From Bursaphelenchus xylophilus (Eukaryota; Nematoda; Chromadorea; Rhabditida; Aphelenchoididae), in NCBI GenBank assembly GCA_904066235.2, contig CAJFCV020000004.1, positions 5,146,001 through 5,210,000 on the forward strand: DNA of 64,000 nucleotides, in the 5' to 3' direction. Below the pieces are notes generated by a model that was not told the origin of the DNA, did not search any database, and saw only the letters and a list, made by a program, of their open reading frames with translations. Of this stretch, positions 48,346-60,000 are shown one piece after another. The translations under genes and the position numbers were made by a program. Within the stretch, counting starts at the first letter, position 1; each line of letters opens with the position of its first letter.

Positions 48346-51300
48346 CTGCAATCAAATTAATTTATCAGATGAGCAAGTATAATATAAGAAAAAGTAAGCA
48401 TGAAAACATACTGTAACAAATGTAAAAACTCAAAAAATATATGCAATTTAATTTGTGCAAGTGTAAGAAACATAATGAAAAACGTTTTTAATAAAGAGGG
48501 AAATGAATGCAAAGTTCAAAAATTGTGTGACGGTGTGATAAACCGGGCCAAAAGAAATCAATATTTAAAAATTTCCTCAACAAAACCACAAAACCAGAAA
48601 TTAATTTTGGGGACACGGAAAGAAACGTGATATGCCCGGAGGGCAGTGGGAAAAACACGGGAAGTCACCGAATGTTGGCTAACATACAGTAACATTGCTG
48701 GCTCCAAAACAACTAAAACAACTCTAATTCGATCCATTTCGAATGTTTTTGGCGGTTCTCCGGGCTCATTTCCTTGACTGATAACAAAAGAAACAATCGA
48801 TATAAACCTCTGCATCTCTGCTCGCCCCCTCCCAATGTTGCTCTTTCCCCTTTGACGTCGCTTTATTCAGCCTCAATGCTCAAGTTCAATACTCGCTTCA
48901 TTTAATCTTCGTCTTGTGCTACTAACATCACAAAATAGGGCAAAACTAGGACAAGAAAGTAATTTTACAATTGAGTTCGGTAATTGGAGATTCGAGGCAA
49001 CAATGCGGAGTAAATTAAATGATAAAAAAGGGCTTTTGCGTAACTTGTACTCAATTGGAGACATAGTACAAGGCTGTAAAAAAACGGTTAATCTCCACGT
49101 AACCGCGATACACCTCTCATTTACTACTCACAATAAGATTACCAACACATGACTTCCTATTTTCGGCCTACAATTTCCCGCCCTCAGGCAAGCCCTTTCG
49201 AAAAGCGAAGACATTTAGAAATGTTTTGTAATCGAAAACAATGCGAGAATATCGGTGAGCGGAGAAAGTTTGAAACTCGATAGGGCCGCGGAGAATCCCC
49301 CACCAAAGAAGTCCCGGCCCCGAGGGCAAGGGGACCATGGGAATGGGGGACCTGTGAAACTCGGGAAAAGAGATGGAAAAACAACCTTGGGGTATTATTA
49401 TATGAGGCCTAAAAAACGAGAATAGCGGAGAGTTTGCACTGTTTTATCTGGGCTGCACTCTCGGGGCAGGGTGGGGGGTGATGTGGGAAGCGGCGGAGAG
49501 AAGGAGCAGAGGCAGGCCGGCCCGGCTTCAGTCCTTCCCAAAAAGAAACGTTCTTTCCCCTCCGAAACAGCGCTGAATGTGAAAAGAGTCCCCCTGTTCT
49601 CTTTCGAGTGTTCCCCGTCTCCGTTTTCCTTGCTGTTTCATCGCATGACTGGGGTCCGGGAAGAAGGGAGAACAACCGCAGTCCTGGCCACTTCAACTAC
49701 AAGGTAAAACATGAACAACATGCACAAAAGCAGGGCCGTGTTGGGGAGGGCGACTAAGGAGCCTTTGGTTCCTAAGAATTCCGCCCCGGGGCGTTGGATT
49801 AAACGTGATGGGAATCTATTCATAGGCGTTAACCATGGTTTTACACCTTTTTACATTGCATTAAGGAGCCCGCGAAAGACCAAAGCTCGCACAAAACATA
49901 ATTCCGACTTCAGATTCTTTCTTTTTCCACTTCGCTCTCCAGATCGAAGGGAATCTTTGGAGTAAAAAAGAATCCCCTTCCAATATACGAACAAAACGAA
50001 ACAAGATTCAGAACAACCTTTTTTCTTACTGTAACTTTTGCAAATAACCGAATTTATGAAGTGTAAGGGAGGGAGTTTCATGTAAAAAACGGAACAAGGA
50101 AATAATGGAAAGAGGAAACGAGAGAGAAAACGAGATCTCTGGTCGGCTGTGTGCGTATGTTCTTATTGATGTCATCATCAGTAGAGACAGTAGAGCCACA
50201 TGATTCACAACATTGTCAAATACCGCGCAAAACTGAGTAAACTGTCAAGATGAAACAAGGAAATGAAGCCCTTGCTAACCTGTTATCTCAGTCTGATGTC
50301 TGACATTAAAGGGCGAAAGGAGGGCCAGGAAGAGCGGTGATCAAAGCCCATCATGCTTTGAACAAACCTCTACTTCCGTCATTTCTGCAACATCACATTA
50401 ATAGCAACCACCGGGGACGTCACGTTGGGGGGATTGGGTTACCATTTGGCTGAGAGTGAGGTCTTGAATATTCTTAAATACAAACGGGTATCGTTTATGG
50501 GACTACAGTACTCTTTGCGTCACAACAGCAAAACTATAACAAGGTGTTCAGCTTTATGGCACACGCATACAAGTATCGAATAAGATGAATGTTTCTAAAT
50601 ACGATTGGGAACAAAGAAGGGGGGACTTATGAGATGAAACCCAATCAAACATATAGCAAGCAGATCTCCTGTTTCCACCGGCTTCGACCGAAACCTCAGA
50701 GAACAGGGAGATTTCCACCACCTGGCCAAACATCCCCCTCCTCGACCCCAGAAAAAAGTTGTGGCAGGGGGGAGGAGGGTCGTTGACCCAAATGATCTAA
50801 CACGAATTCTAATTGAGTACTCGCGCGATCTGCCCCGATCGCCTTCGCACACGCCTCCGATGAAGGAGAGTCCATTCAATGGGGATGTTTGACCATTAAA
50901 CATTACACCTGACCTCCACTTCCTCACCCTCGAGTGGGCTGTTGACAGGCTTAGGCTCCGCGCAGGATCCACTACATACCTAAGATTATTCGAACGTAAT
51001 AGTTGTTGTTGTAGTTTGTTATCGAAAAAGAAATTTTTTGTAGGCTTGGACACCGACACAGAGCGGGCCAAAATGGGGTCCACTTGTTGACTATTCGAAT
51101 CTGAGCAAGAGCGAGCAAACATAGTAGATATTAGAGGCGGAATGATCAGTCGAAAAATGAGTTATGCACAAGCAGACCCGATTTCAGTGTATTTGAAATA
51201 AGAATACTGATTCTTGCAAGAAAACCAAGTCAATCTCAGAAAGCGGAGAAATCCGAACAGAAAGAAGAAAGGAAATTTTTGGAAAAGCCATAAAATCTGA

Positions 51301-52930
51301 CCATGAGAAAGGGAGATGCTTAATGAAAGATTCGTCATCGCATTTATTCTTCTGGGTAAAACAATTCATTGAGGGCGGCGGCTTCAGAAGAAGGAATAAA
51401 AAAGACCGGGAGGTGGGAGTGTGCTCGAAATACGAAAGAAAAAGGAATACGAAAGGAGCTTCGGGCAAATTGGGTGGACGACAAAGGAAATCACAAAGTT
51501 CATGGATAATTTCCTTTGCGTAGGACGTCTGAAAACTCCCGTAGGCTGATAAGCAGTGCCCTCTCTAACTCTTAGGAATCAAACGATAAAATTATGATAT
51601 TAAAATGTCGGCAGGAATATCGTCATCGGGTCCTTAGCCACTCCCATTTCTTTTCGGAATTCTAATTTGAAGGAAACAAGTGAGTGTAATGTTTTTACTC
51701 TCTTACAACTGCCCCTTTACAACTACATTTCTCTGACTACTTACATGGCGCACTTAATCTCGTCCACAGCAGTAATTGAATCCCTTACAAAGAATTATAT
51801 TACATTACTGGTCGTTAGCGTATCTGCCGAAGTCTTTTTGTTCTTGGAATGATTACAATTACTCAACTGTATAATACAATGAAAGCGTGCAAATGTTGGA
51901 CTACAATAGAACACCAGCTGCATAAAATACAAGTTATTTTAAGAGTGGAAATTGTTCGATGAGTACTTAAACAAATAGAGAAACAAAAATTTTACAGGCG
52001 ATTTGGTGAGATTATTATTTACGTCAGCAATTTCGTTTACAAATGGTTTCTAATATCATTTAAAGTAAGATTTGATAGCATATTCGGTTACTAAAGGCGA
52101 CCCAATCATCTTCAAACCACTAATAAAAGGCCAATCGTTTCTCATTGATTGAAAAACGAGGAAATGAAACCAAGGAAATCTGAATAAGTTTTACCGAAAG
52201 TACAAACTCGTGAATTCTCTGATTGATGACGATTTTATCTCCAGATTCTTTTCGGATAAAGGAATCGCGCTCACCTCCGTCATTTCTAATCCTCAGAAAA
52301 GTTAATAAATTGAGTGCAAAGGAGAAAAAGAGTTATGGTTTTTGGCAATAAATTTATAATCAAATCGTTCCCATCAACAATTCGAAGAAACGATACATGA
52401 ATTATCGGATATACTCAAATTTTGGCGGGAAGAAGCAAGGATCGGGCGATAATTTTCGTGGCAATTCGCAAATTTTAATTTGCTAATAACAAAAGGAAAA
52501 TTGTAAAGGAAAAAAATATTTTGACAAGTTGCAAAATTGGAGATTTTTTAATTAAATAATGCCGCGTTGCTAGAAGCCACAGGGAAACAGAATTTGCATA
52601 GTCCGAGAGAGGGATGACTGCTCTATGACCATGGCACGCTCTTTTTCTTTTATTTACTCTGGTAAAGGTGCAATTAGCGAAAACTAAAAAGTCATTCCAA
52701 AAGATTGTTTTTTGACACCGGGTTTTGCCCACACAAAAAGTTTGGAATGATGTGCAGTGCAGTCCATTTCTTTCGTTATCAGTCTGCACTTTTCGAGTTG
52801 GGAAATTCCTCGTGTTTGCACATAATTTTTATCTACTTATAGTCATGCTTCTTCACCCGATCCTTGTACGTAGACATTTAGAGTTTATGGAAAATTCGAA
52901 CACGTTTTTTAACGGTCGAAGGCTGGCGTA
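48346..52930. other. Long gene-free region upstream of the nuclear receptor
   Basis: About 4.6 kb with no supported coding gene on either strand. It is likely the receptor's promoter and/or first intron. Two minus-strand sites could be short 5' exons, ATGACGGAG before GTGAGC at 52283 and ATGACGGAAGTAGAG at about 50382. Moderately G+C-rich patches lie at 49250-49650 and 50700-50960. No repeat family was recognised. Confidence 0.45.
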
Positions 52931-53294
52931 CTGTAGCGGAGGTCCATTTTCAGTATTTTAGAAAGTACGCGTCGTAGAGACAAGCGGCCTTCGCCATCAT
53001 CTTTATCGTGCTCTAAAACCTATTTTTGTAATTTTCGCCGAAGTCCTAGCTCATAGAGAAATGTTAGAAATTCTCATATTTCTGCCCTTTAATTACTAAC
53101 AATCGCGCCATAAGTCCGTAGAATTGGCACAGTGCGTTTTTTGCCCCCAGCCGCTGCAACGTCCCGTTTTTGCACTAGCTACATGCACCTTTCGGCGTAT
53201 CCTGCGATGACGGCGGAAAAAATTCTACGGCCTATATTTCGCGACTAGTACGACGTGCACTTTCTTAGATACTGAAAATGGACCTCCACTACAG
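52931..53294. mobile_element. TA-flanked inverted-repeat MITE (GGAGGTCCATTTTC family)
   Basis: The left end is CTGTAGCGGAGGTCCATTTT and the right end is its complement, with about 40 bp of inverted repeat including TACGCGTCGTA or TGCACGTCGTA. TA lies on both sides (52929-52930 and 53295-53296). Inside it a second small element is nested at 53094-53250. No coding capacity. Confidence 0.75.
53094..53250. mobile_element. Small MITE, TACTA...TAGTA family, nested
   Basis: The ends are TACTAACAATCGCGCCATAA and GCGACTAGTA, with the inner inverted match GTAGAATT/AATTCTAC. It shares the CGCGCCATAA(A)GTCC core with the element at 32913-33090. It is nested in the 52931-53294 element. Confidence 0.65.
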
Positions 53295-53622
53295 TAGGCC
53301 AAGCTACAGTAACCTTTTCAAATTTTTTTGTGAATTCGTAATAAGGGTTCATCGACAACTAATACTTGAAAGTTTGGACAAAATTCGACGACTTGGAAAT
53401 TAACGTCGCCACTATAGTTGAGCCTCATCCGACTTTTAGAAAAAACGTGTTTTAAAACATGGTGGTTTGCTGAACACCAGAGCGCCCGTCAGGTTGATGA
53501 TTATGTTCAATCTGCTCTAAAAAACGCATCAACAGAAACAGTGTGAAGTTCGGAACGCGGTCCTGTCCAAACGACTATGATGCCAGACCTATGAAGTTTC
53601 CGGCTTGGCCTTGGAGGGGATA

Positions 53623-53775
53623 TACACCAAGTGCGACGCTCAGATTTTGAAGAAACTTGCTATACATAGAAGGAGGAGATTGGATTTTTTTTTTTTTGGA
53701 TAGCAAGCATTCTGGCTCGCGCTTTACGGAATCCGCTCAGAGGGAAGATCTGGAATGTCAACAAAAATCTTCAAA
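53623..53775 (+). mobile_element. Truncated end of an AAGTGCGACG-family element
   Basis: ACCAAGTGCGACGCTCAGAT followed by TTTGAAGAAACTTGCTATAC and CTGGCTCGCGCTTTACGG matches the left arm of the family. No opposite end was found downstream before the hAT element at 54052, so this is a remnant. Confidence 0.6.
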
Positions 53776-54958
53776 TTCTCCCCTTAACACTATTACTTAA
53801 GAGAAAAAAGTAACGATCACGAAAAATGAATGTCATCTTCGAAATCAGGATGGTCGATTATCCTTAAATTCACTTCTTACTCAAAAAATTAAAAAAAAAT
53901 ACAATTTAACACTACCACTCAAGAGAAACAAGTAACGAGCCGGAAAAATTAATTTTCGAAGTCAGGAGGGTCAAGTCTTCGAGATTTATCAGGATTCTTA
54001 TTCTACGTTTTGGAATTTTTTAAAAAGTTAATTTTTCAGCTTGATTTGGGCTAGACTTGGCTCTCGGGCCGGCCCGGGCCGAAAATCGCGGCCCGGCCCG
54101 CGGGCCGGAAGAGGTCGGCCCGGCCCGGCCCGTTTCAATTTTTCTTCGGCCCGGCCCGGCCCAGCCCGCGGCCCGGCCCGGGCCGGCCCGAAATTTGAGA
54201 AGAAGTAAAAAACCTTAATTCGCTATTAGATGTGACATATTTTTCTTTACTATAACAACTAACAGTACATTTTTAAAGCAAAAAATTGGTTACCAACCCA
54301 TTGCCTTTCAAAAATTAATCAAAAAATTTCCGAGATCCGTTTTCAGACTATTAAAAATTGCCCCAAGGTCAATTTTATAGATTCAGCAAAGGTGGAACCA
54401 CGTTTATCAAGGTTTTTAACTGCAAGATGATAGTGTTGCTTCACACGACTTCTTAATTGTGTTTTTAAAGATGTGGGTTACGCTTATTTTGAGTGTTTGT
54501 TCAAAAATTACTACAAACACTAATATACATTAGCACTTAAAAGACGATTTTTGGCTCGCTGCGTCAGCGGTGGACATAGGAAAAAATCGATTTTGAGTTT
54601 TTTGCATAAAAATGACCGTCGACGTGTGCTAAGGAACAGCGAACAACAGTTTTTCTCAATTCTGCCCGGAAGGCATAAATTTGCTTAAATTTGTCTTTTT
54701 TGGAATTTTCGACCTGGTGACGTCATAGAAAAAGCAAATCACCCAAAATTTTGCTTGTATACGTTTTCGACCATTGGGAATTCATTATTTTGAAAATTAA
54801 GTCTCTCAGATTACTGTAACATAGGCATATTGTAATCCGGTCGATAAAAATCGACCGTAACTCCTTCGTATCAAAAATCCCACAGGATTTTTGATTTCAG
54901 ATTCGGAATCAGCATAAAATTCTGCATATTATACACATAATGTGAGGTCATAACTCCA

Positions 54959-55036
54959 GGGGGGAGATCGCGTAGTATATTGGATTTTGGCAAAAATTAC
55001 GTTTGAAAGGTCGCGGGTTCGATCCCCGCTTGGTGC
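54959..55036 (+). other. tRNA-like sequence in left hairpin arm
   Basis: TCGCGTAGTATATTGG resembles an A-box. GCGGGTTCGATCCCCGC is a perfect T-arm and B-box with a 5-bp stem. The spacing (about 45 nt) is tRNA-like. The acceptor ends do not pair and the anticodon arm is poor, so it is tRNA-derived rather than a tRNA gene. Confidence 0.6.
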
Positions 55037-55863
55037 AAATATTGAAAACACGGCGGAAATCGCGTTTAATGGACACCTGAGGGTTATGTGAGATACACTA
55101 AGCAATTTTAAACATTAATGCATATCTAATTGCGATTAAAACTGATTTTATATAATTTTTTGAGACTGAATATGCAAAAAATGAAACTGCTTCAAACCGC
55201 TTCAAATTGGCAACACTTATTCTAGGGTCAATTGTAAGAAACTTTTCCGTAAACTTTTTTTGGTAGATCACCATACCATGGATTACTGTAGCATTAAACC
55301 TGATTTGGCTTTTCGTGTACCACATGGCGCATAGAAGTCGGATTGCCGTCATTGTGCTTAGAATGGTTAAGAAAGACTTTTCTTGCGTACAAAAAAAAAT
55401 TTATGGCTGTACCGTTTGGAACGGCCGAGTTATTTGACGCACTTTCCCCAATTGATTATGACATCAAGACGCGTTGCAATTGAGGGCAAATTTTCTTTCA
55501 TATATAGAACGTGGATCTTTTCGCTGTCTAAAACGACTAATTAAAACGATCTAATATTTTATGCAAGAATTTTGAAGAAAATTGCTGTTAATCAGGACAC
55601 GTTTAATGCTACAGTAATCCATGGTACGGTGATCTACCAAAAAAAGTTAACGGAAAAGTTCCTTACAATTGACCCTAGAATAAGTGTTGCCAATTTGAAG
55701 CGGTTTGAAGCAGTTTCATTTTTTGCATATTCAGTCTCAAAAAATTATATAAAATCAGTTTTAATCGCAATTAGATATGCATTAATGTTTAAAATTGCTT
55801 AGTGTATCTCACATAACCCTCAGGTGTCCATTAAACGCGATTTCCGCCGTGTTTTCAATATTT

Positions 55864-55941
55864 GCACCAAGCGGGGATCGAACCCGCGACCTTTCAAACG
55901 TAATTTTTGCCAAAATCCAATATACTACGCGATCTCCCCCC
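55864..55941 (-). other. tRNA-like sequence in right hairpin arm
   Basis: This is the mirror copy of the tRNA-like sequence at 54959-55036, on the minus strand, with the same perfect T-arm (GCGGGGATCGAACCCGC on the plus strand). Both copies would drive transcription toward the hairpin centre if their Pol III boxes were active. Confidence 0.6.
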
Positions 55942-56696
55942 TGGAGTTATGACCTCACATTATGTGTATAATATGCAGAATTTTATGCTGATTCCGAATC
56001 TGAAATAAAATCCTGTGGGATTTTTGATACGAAGGAGTTACGGTCGATTTTTATCGACCGGATTACAATATGCCAATGTTACAGTAATCTGAGAGACTTA
56101 ATTTTCAAAATAATGAATTCCCAATGGTCGAAAACGTATACAAGCAAAATTTTGGGTGATTTGCTTTTTCTATGACGTCACCAGGTCGAAAATTCCAAAA
56201 AAGACAAATTTAAGCAAATTTATGCCTTCCGGGCAGAATTGAGAAAAACTGTTGTTCGCTTTTCCTTGGCACATGTCGACGGTCACTTTTATGCAAAAAA
56301 CTCAAAATCGATTTTTTCCTATGTCCCGGGTCCATTACGGGCTGACGCAGCGAGCCAAAAATCGTCTTTTAATAGATTTTACCAGTAAAATTACTTATTG
56401 TTAGCCGCTTTTGAGTACTTCCGTCCTTTGTTTTTATAAAATTATGCTTACTGTGAGAAAAATATAAACCCCATTCTTGGCTTTGCGTTTTAATTTTATT
56501 GGCAACCCAACTTTTCGCTTTGAAATTCAGAATTTTAATTTTGCCGGGCCGGCCCGGGCCGAAAGTTGCGGCCCGGCCCGCGGGCCGGAACAGGTCGGCC
56601 CGGCCCGGCCCGTTTCAATTTTGCTCTGGCCCGGCCCGGCCCGGCCCAGCCCGGCAGCCAAGTCTAATTTGGGCAACTTCTGTCGGAGATTACATA

Positions 56697-57029
56697 AAGG
56701 TGGTCATATAAGACCTCGGAATTTTTTTCCCAAATCGCGATTTTCGGTGCACAAAAAAGTCGACGCCCAAATCGAAAAATTGGCGTCAACTTAATTTTTT
56801 CAGCACCGAATTCCGAAATGCGGTGCTGACTTAAGCACTTAAGTCTTCGGTGCAGGCTTAAGACTTTGTGCACTGATTTTGAAAAACTTAGAAAAATTTA
56901 CCGAATTTCAGAATTCGGTGCCGAGAAAAAAATAAGTCGACGCCAATTTTCCGATTTGGGCGTCGACTTTTTTGTGGACCGAAAATCGCGACTTGGGAAA
57001 AAAAATTCCGAGATCTTATATGACCACCT
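56697..57029. mobile_element. TA-flanked MITE with ~100-bp inverted ends
   Basis: The left end AAGGTGGTCATATAAGACCT and its complement at 57010-57029 extend into an inverted match of about 100 bp that includes AAGTCGACGCCCAAATCG. TA lies on both sides (56695-56696 and 57030-57031). The centre has short inverted motifs around TTCGGTGC. No coding capacity. It sits 22 bp from the 8-bp duplication of the hAT element. Confidence 0.8.
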
Positions 57030-57031
57030 TT

Positions 57032-60000
57032 ACATACATAGGTAGCGATGATTCCATGCTGTTTATCATTGTCAAATAAATAAAATCTAATTAATTTTAT
57101 GAAAGATGATGTTGGATTGACCTGAAAATGCTTGGATCGGAATGAATTGATGCAATTTGTTGAATTTGAGGGCTGACGGAATCCAGCTCTACTTGAGTGT
57201 ATAAAAGACAAACATCGCAGTATACAGAAACAGCTGTTAAAGGTTTGTCTACATTCTGTTGTTTATCCAACTGACACTTTCCTTTTATTGTCTCGGATTC
57301 TCTTCGGTTTATAAAATGAGGAGCCAGGTTGGCATCAAATAGTCGGAGTCTGAATCCACACTTATTATATTTATTAGCCATCTTTTTCGTGTGCTCATGG
57401 TATGTTCATGGTAACATAACTTTTACTCTGATCCCGACTGTACATAAAGTTCACGCAACAGAGAGTTTTTCGGGGATTACGCAACGGAAAGGCTTCCATT
57501 CCCGGTTAAATGGTTGTACAATATTCGAAAAAGAGGGCGCTTCTGAGGGCCCCACCTCGTTTTCATGAATTCGTAATTTATTTGGAAATAAATCAACCCC
57601 AGTTTTTGTTCCCTGAGTATGGGATGGTGAGCCTGTATGATGTTGCATTTAAAGTCGCTTTATAATTTTCTTGTGTTTTTGATGACTGTTTTTGCGCCGA
57701 AAATTTTATAATATAAAAGCAAAACTAGGACAATTTTGTAACTTTTTGTATCCGAGGCTTCATTTAGGCTCACAAGATCGATGAAATTAAATCAAAAAAA
57801 GATGACCCTCGACCAATCACTATTGAATTCTTGCACTAGGTATAATGTGAAAGTTTCAAATGCATGCCTCTTATCAGCGGGCTGATAGCCGGTCTCTGCC
57901 CAATTATAAAGTCGTTCCCTCTCATCCGAAGCTGTTTCCACACACAGTTGACAGTACTATCATGACTCAACAATGGAAGTAATAGTTCATGACCCGGTTG
58001 TAGTCGCGATGTTTATGGGCCGGGGAAGGCCACGACTTTTGTTTATTCCCCGCCATTTTGTAAAGTTTGCGATTTCTGACAATGTCACCCTCAGGGTCTC
58101 GTATAAAAAAGAGACGGTGTTCGCTTTGTCTGCGGCTCCTTTTCCGGATTCTTTTTTTTCCGGGTCCTCGAGGAGCCGGTTCGAACTCGCGGAGTTCGTA
58201 AAAGGCCCAAAAAATGCTGGTGAAGGAAGGCTAATTTTGACGTGAATTCTGTTTGCGAGACTGCTAAACCCGTGGGCGAGAGAGCCAGCTTTTTTTGTAA
58301 TTATTTGCTCAACAATCGAGTTCAGTCGGGGTCGGAGGAGCGGGGATTTCCCATCCACAGTATGAATAGAGGCTTCCTTGGCCTAAAATTGGGATCATGG
58401 CCAAGACCAGACTGTTCGGACTGGACGTCTGGGCCCGGAACTTCTCTTTTCCCGGTCCCTCTCACGGACAGCTGTTCCTTTTGGTGTTTGAGGGAAGAAC
58501 GGAGGGGACTTGCAGCATTTTTTGGCCAGTCCATCCGCTTTTCTTCATGGAGATTCTTTTACTCTGGTTCTGATTTTGATTTAGAGTGTCCGGAGGGTTT
58601 CTCGAGCAATTCATTTTGTCAAAAGAGAATAAAAGACTCCAAACTTCACGAGTGTAAATTCGTCGGAGATTATGTTAAACCTTTCGATTTCCTGATGAAT
58701 ACGTACCCTTATCCCTTCCTTTTTTGTGTCCTCCTTTTTCGAATATTTTCCAATTTCACTTCCAATCCACACGTTTTTGTTTACAATGCCTATCAAATCA
58801 AGGCGCTTTGGATGAAAACGAACCCGACTCTTGCCGCCCAATATTTACATTTGAATAGGATCTCTCAAACAGTTCTTGCCCAGGAAGTTTTTTGGCGTGA
58901 AACGTGAGAAAATTGGGGTCACGACCCCGTCTCTCGCCCGGAGCCCTAACCCCATCGCTCTCAAAACTCTTGCGCAAGAATCCCGCGTCAATCCGTTTTT
59001 TTTCGATTTTTTCTTTCCGTGTGTTCGCCGGCGACCTTTGACAGGGGGTTGAAGGGGGAGGGGGCAAAGTGGCTTGGGGGCGCGTCTCCATCTATTTCGA
59101 GAGCCAAAAAACAGGCGACGAGAGACCGCGACCCGCCATGGTCGCCGTGGGGAGGGTGGCGGCCCTACCGCCAGCGGGAAGGGCCGATTATTTGATTGTT
59201 TGTGAGCTTGAGCGCCGCTCCCGACCGCCCTGCGGGCTTTGGCTGGGATCCGGGTAGTGGGGGGACAGGTGCGCAAATCGATTTTGGAGGGGCTTATCGA
59301 GAGGGAATCTGCCCGCCGTTCTCTCCGTTCCGTCCATTTCGAGAGCGCCTGAAGAAGGCCCTTCTCAGTCTTGTTCACAATCTTCTTCAACATACTCTCA
59401 TCCATTCCGTCGTCTACCTCTCTTACCTTAACTCGTCTCTTCTTTTTTTTTACTCAAAATGGGGGTCAGGACGTGTATTCGGAGACAATGGAGGGTAACC
59501 GGTCCGGCCAACTTTAAAACTCAAATTAGGCGACTTTTTTGTAATACGATGTCTATTACTTATAGACCACTTTACATCCTCTCTTGGCGTCGTTTATGTA
59601 CTAGTAGCTACCTTCCCGCTAATAAGGTTCTCACAAATTTAGATGGGTATCCTGGGAGTAATCAGAGGCAGTAACTGATGGGGCAAATTTAACCTTTTTT
59701 CCTTTAAAGATCCGCCTCCGGGCCTGATCTTTTCTGTTTGAGTATTTTTTTTTCTCCAGATGGCGTGTGCCCAATTTCAATAAACGATCGGAAAGACGAC
59801 CTTGTGCGGGGGTCAAGTTCAGTCGGGATGTTGACTTGTTGTGTAATTCCATTTTCGGGATCCTCCAGATCTCGGTCTCTTATCTACGCCATTTTTAGAT
59901 GAGTAATTCTTTTCACGCAAATTTCGTGGCTTTTTAACAAGCTAATTACTGGCATAGATAATGACACCTTGTAACTTATAATGTTACTTGCAACCAGTTC

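Larger units (their letters stand above)
54539..56370. repeat. Long inverted repeat (two ~770-bp arms, 284-bp spacer)
   Basis: The left arm (54539-55305) starts AAAAGACGATTTTTGGCTCG. The right arm (55590-56370) ends with the complement. Similarity by eye is above 95%, with a few small differences near the outer end (for example CGGTGGACATAGG against CCGGGACATAGG). Transcription would yield a very long hairpin RNA. Confidence 0.88.
54052..56666. mobile_element. hAT-like element with GGCCC-rich ends and a long internal hairpin
   Basis: The ends are TAGACTTGGCT and AGCCAAGTCTA. They are flanked by a perfect 8-bp duplication, ATTTGGGC, at 54044-54051 and 56667-56674. Just inside both ends lie about 120-bp arrays of GGCCC/CGGGCC units, as in the element at 8767-10883, although the terminal 11 bp differ. 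No transposase is present. The interior is dominated by two inverted arms of about 770 bp (54539-55305 and 55590-56370). Open frames at 55098-55352 (-) and 55572-55802 (+) are the same 70-residue translation from the two arms and are unlikely to be genes. Confidence 0.88.

Noticed and set aside
50595..51122. 175-codon minus-strand frame
   Set aside because: No recognisable domain; contains runs of unlikely composition and no supporting exons nearby.
55098..55802. Two open frames in opposite strands encoding the same ~70 residues (VIYQKKLTEKFLTIDPRI...)
   Set aside because: They are the two arms of the long inverted repeat read on opposite strands; no start context, family match or splice support.
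57320..57568. Frame resembling a signal peptide (HLLYLLAIFFVCSWYVHG)
   Set aside because: No ATG in good context, no continuation by splicing, no family match; hydrophobic stretches are frequent in AT-rich random frames.
58242..59405. Long open frames of 221 and 186 codons on opposite strands
   Set aside because: The region is G+C-rich, which lengthens random frames. The translations are low-complexity Arg/Ser/Pro with no domain. The minus-strand start MDESMLKKIVNKTEKGL looks plausible, but no splice continuation was found.
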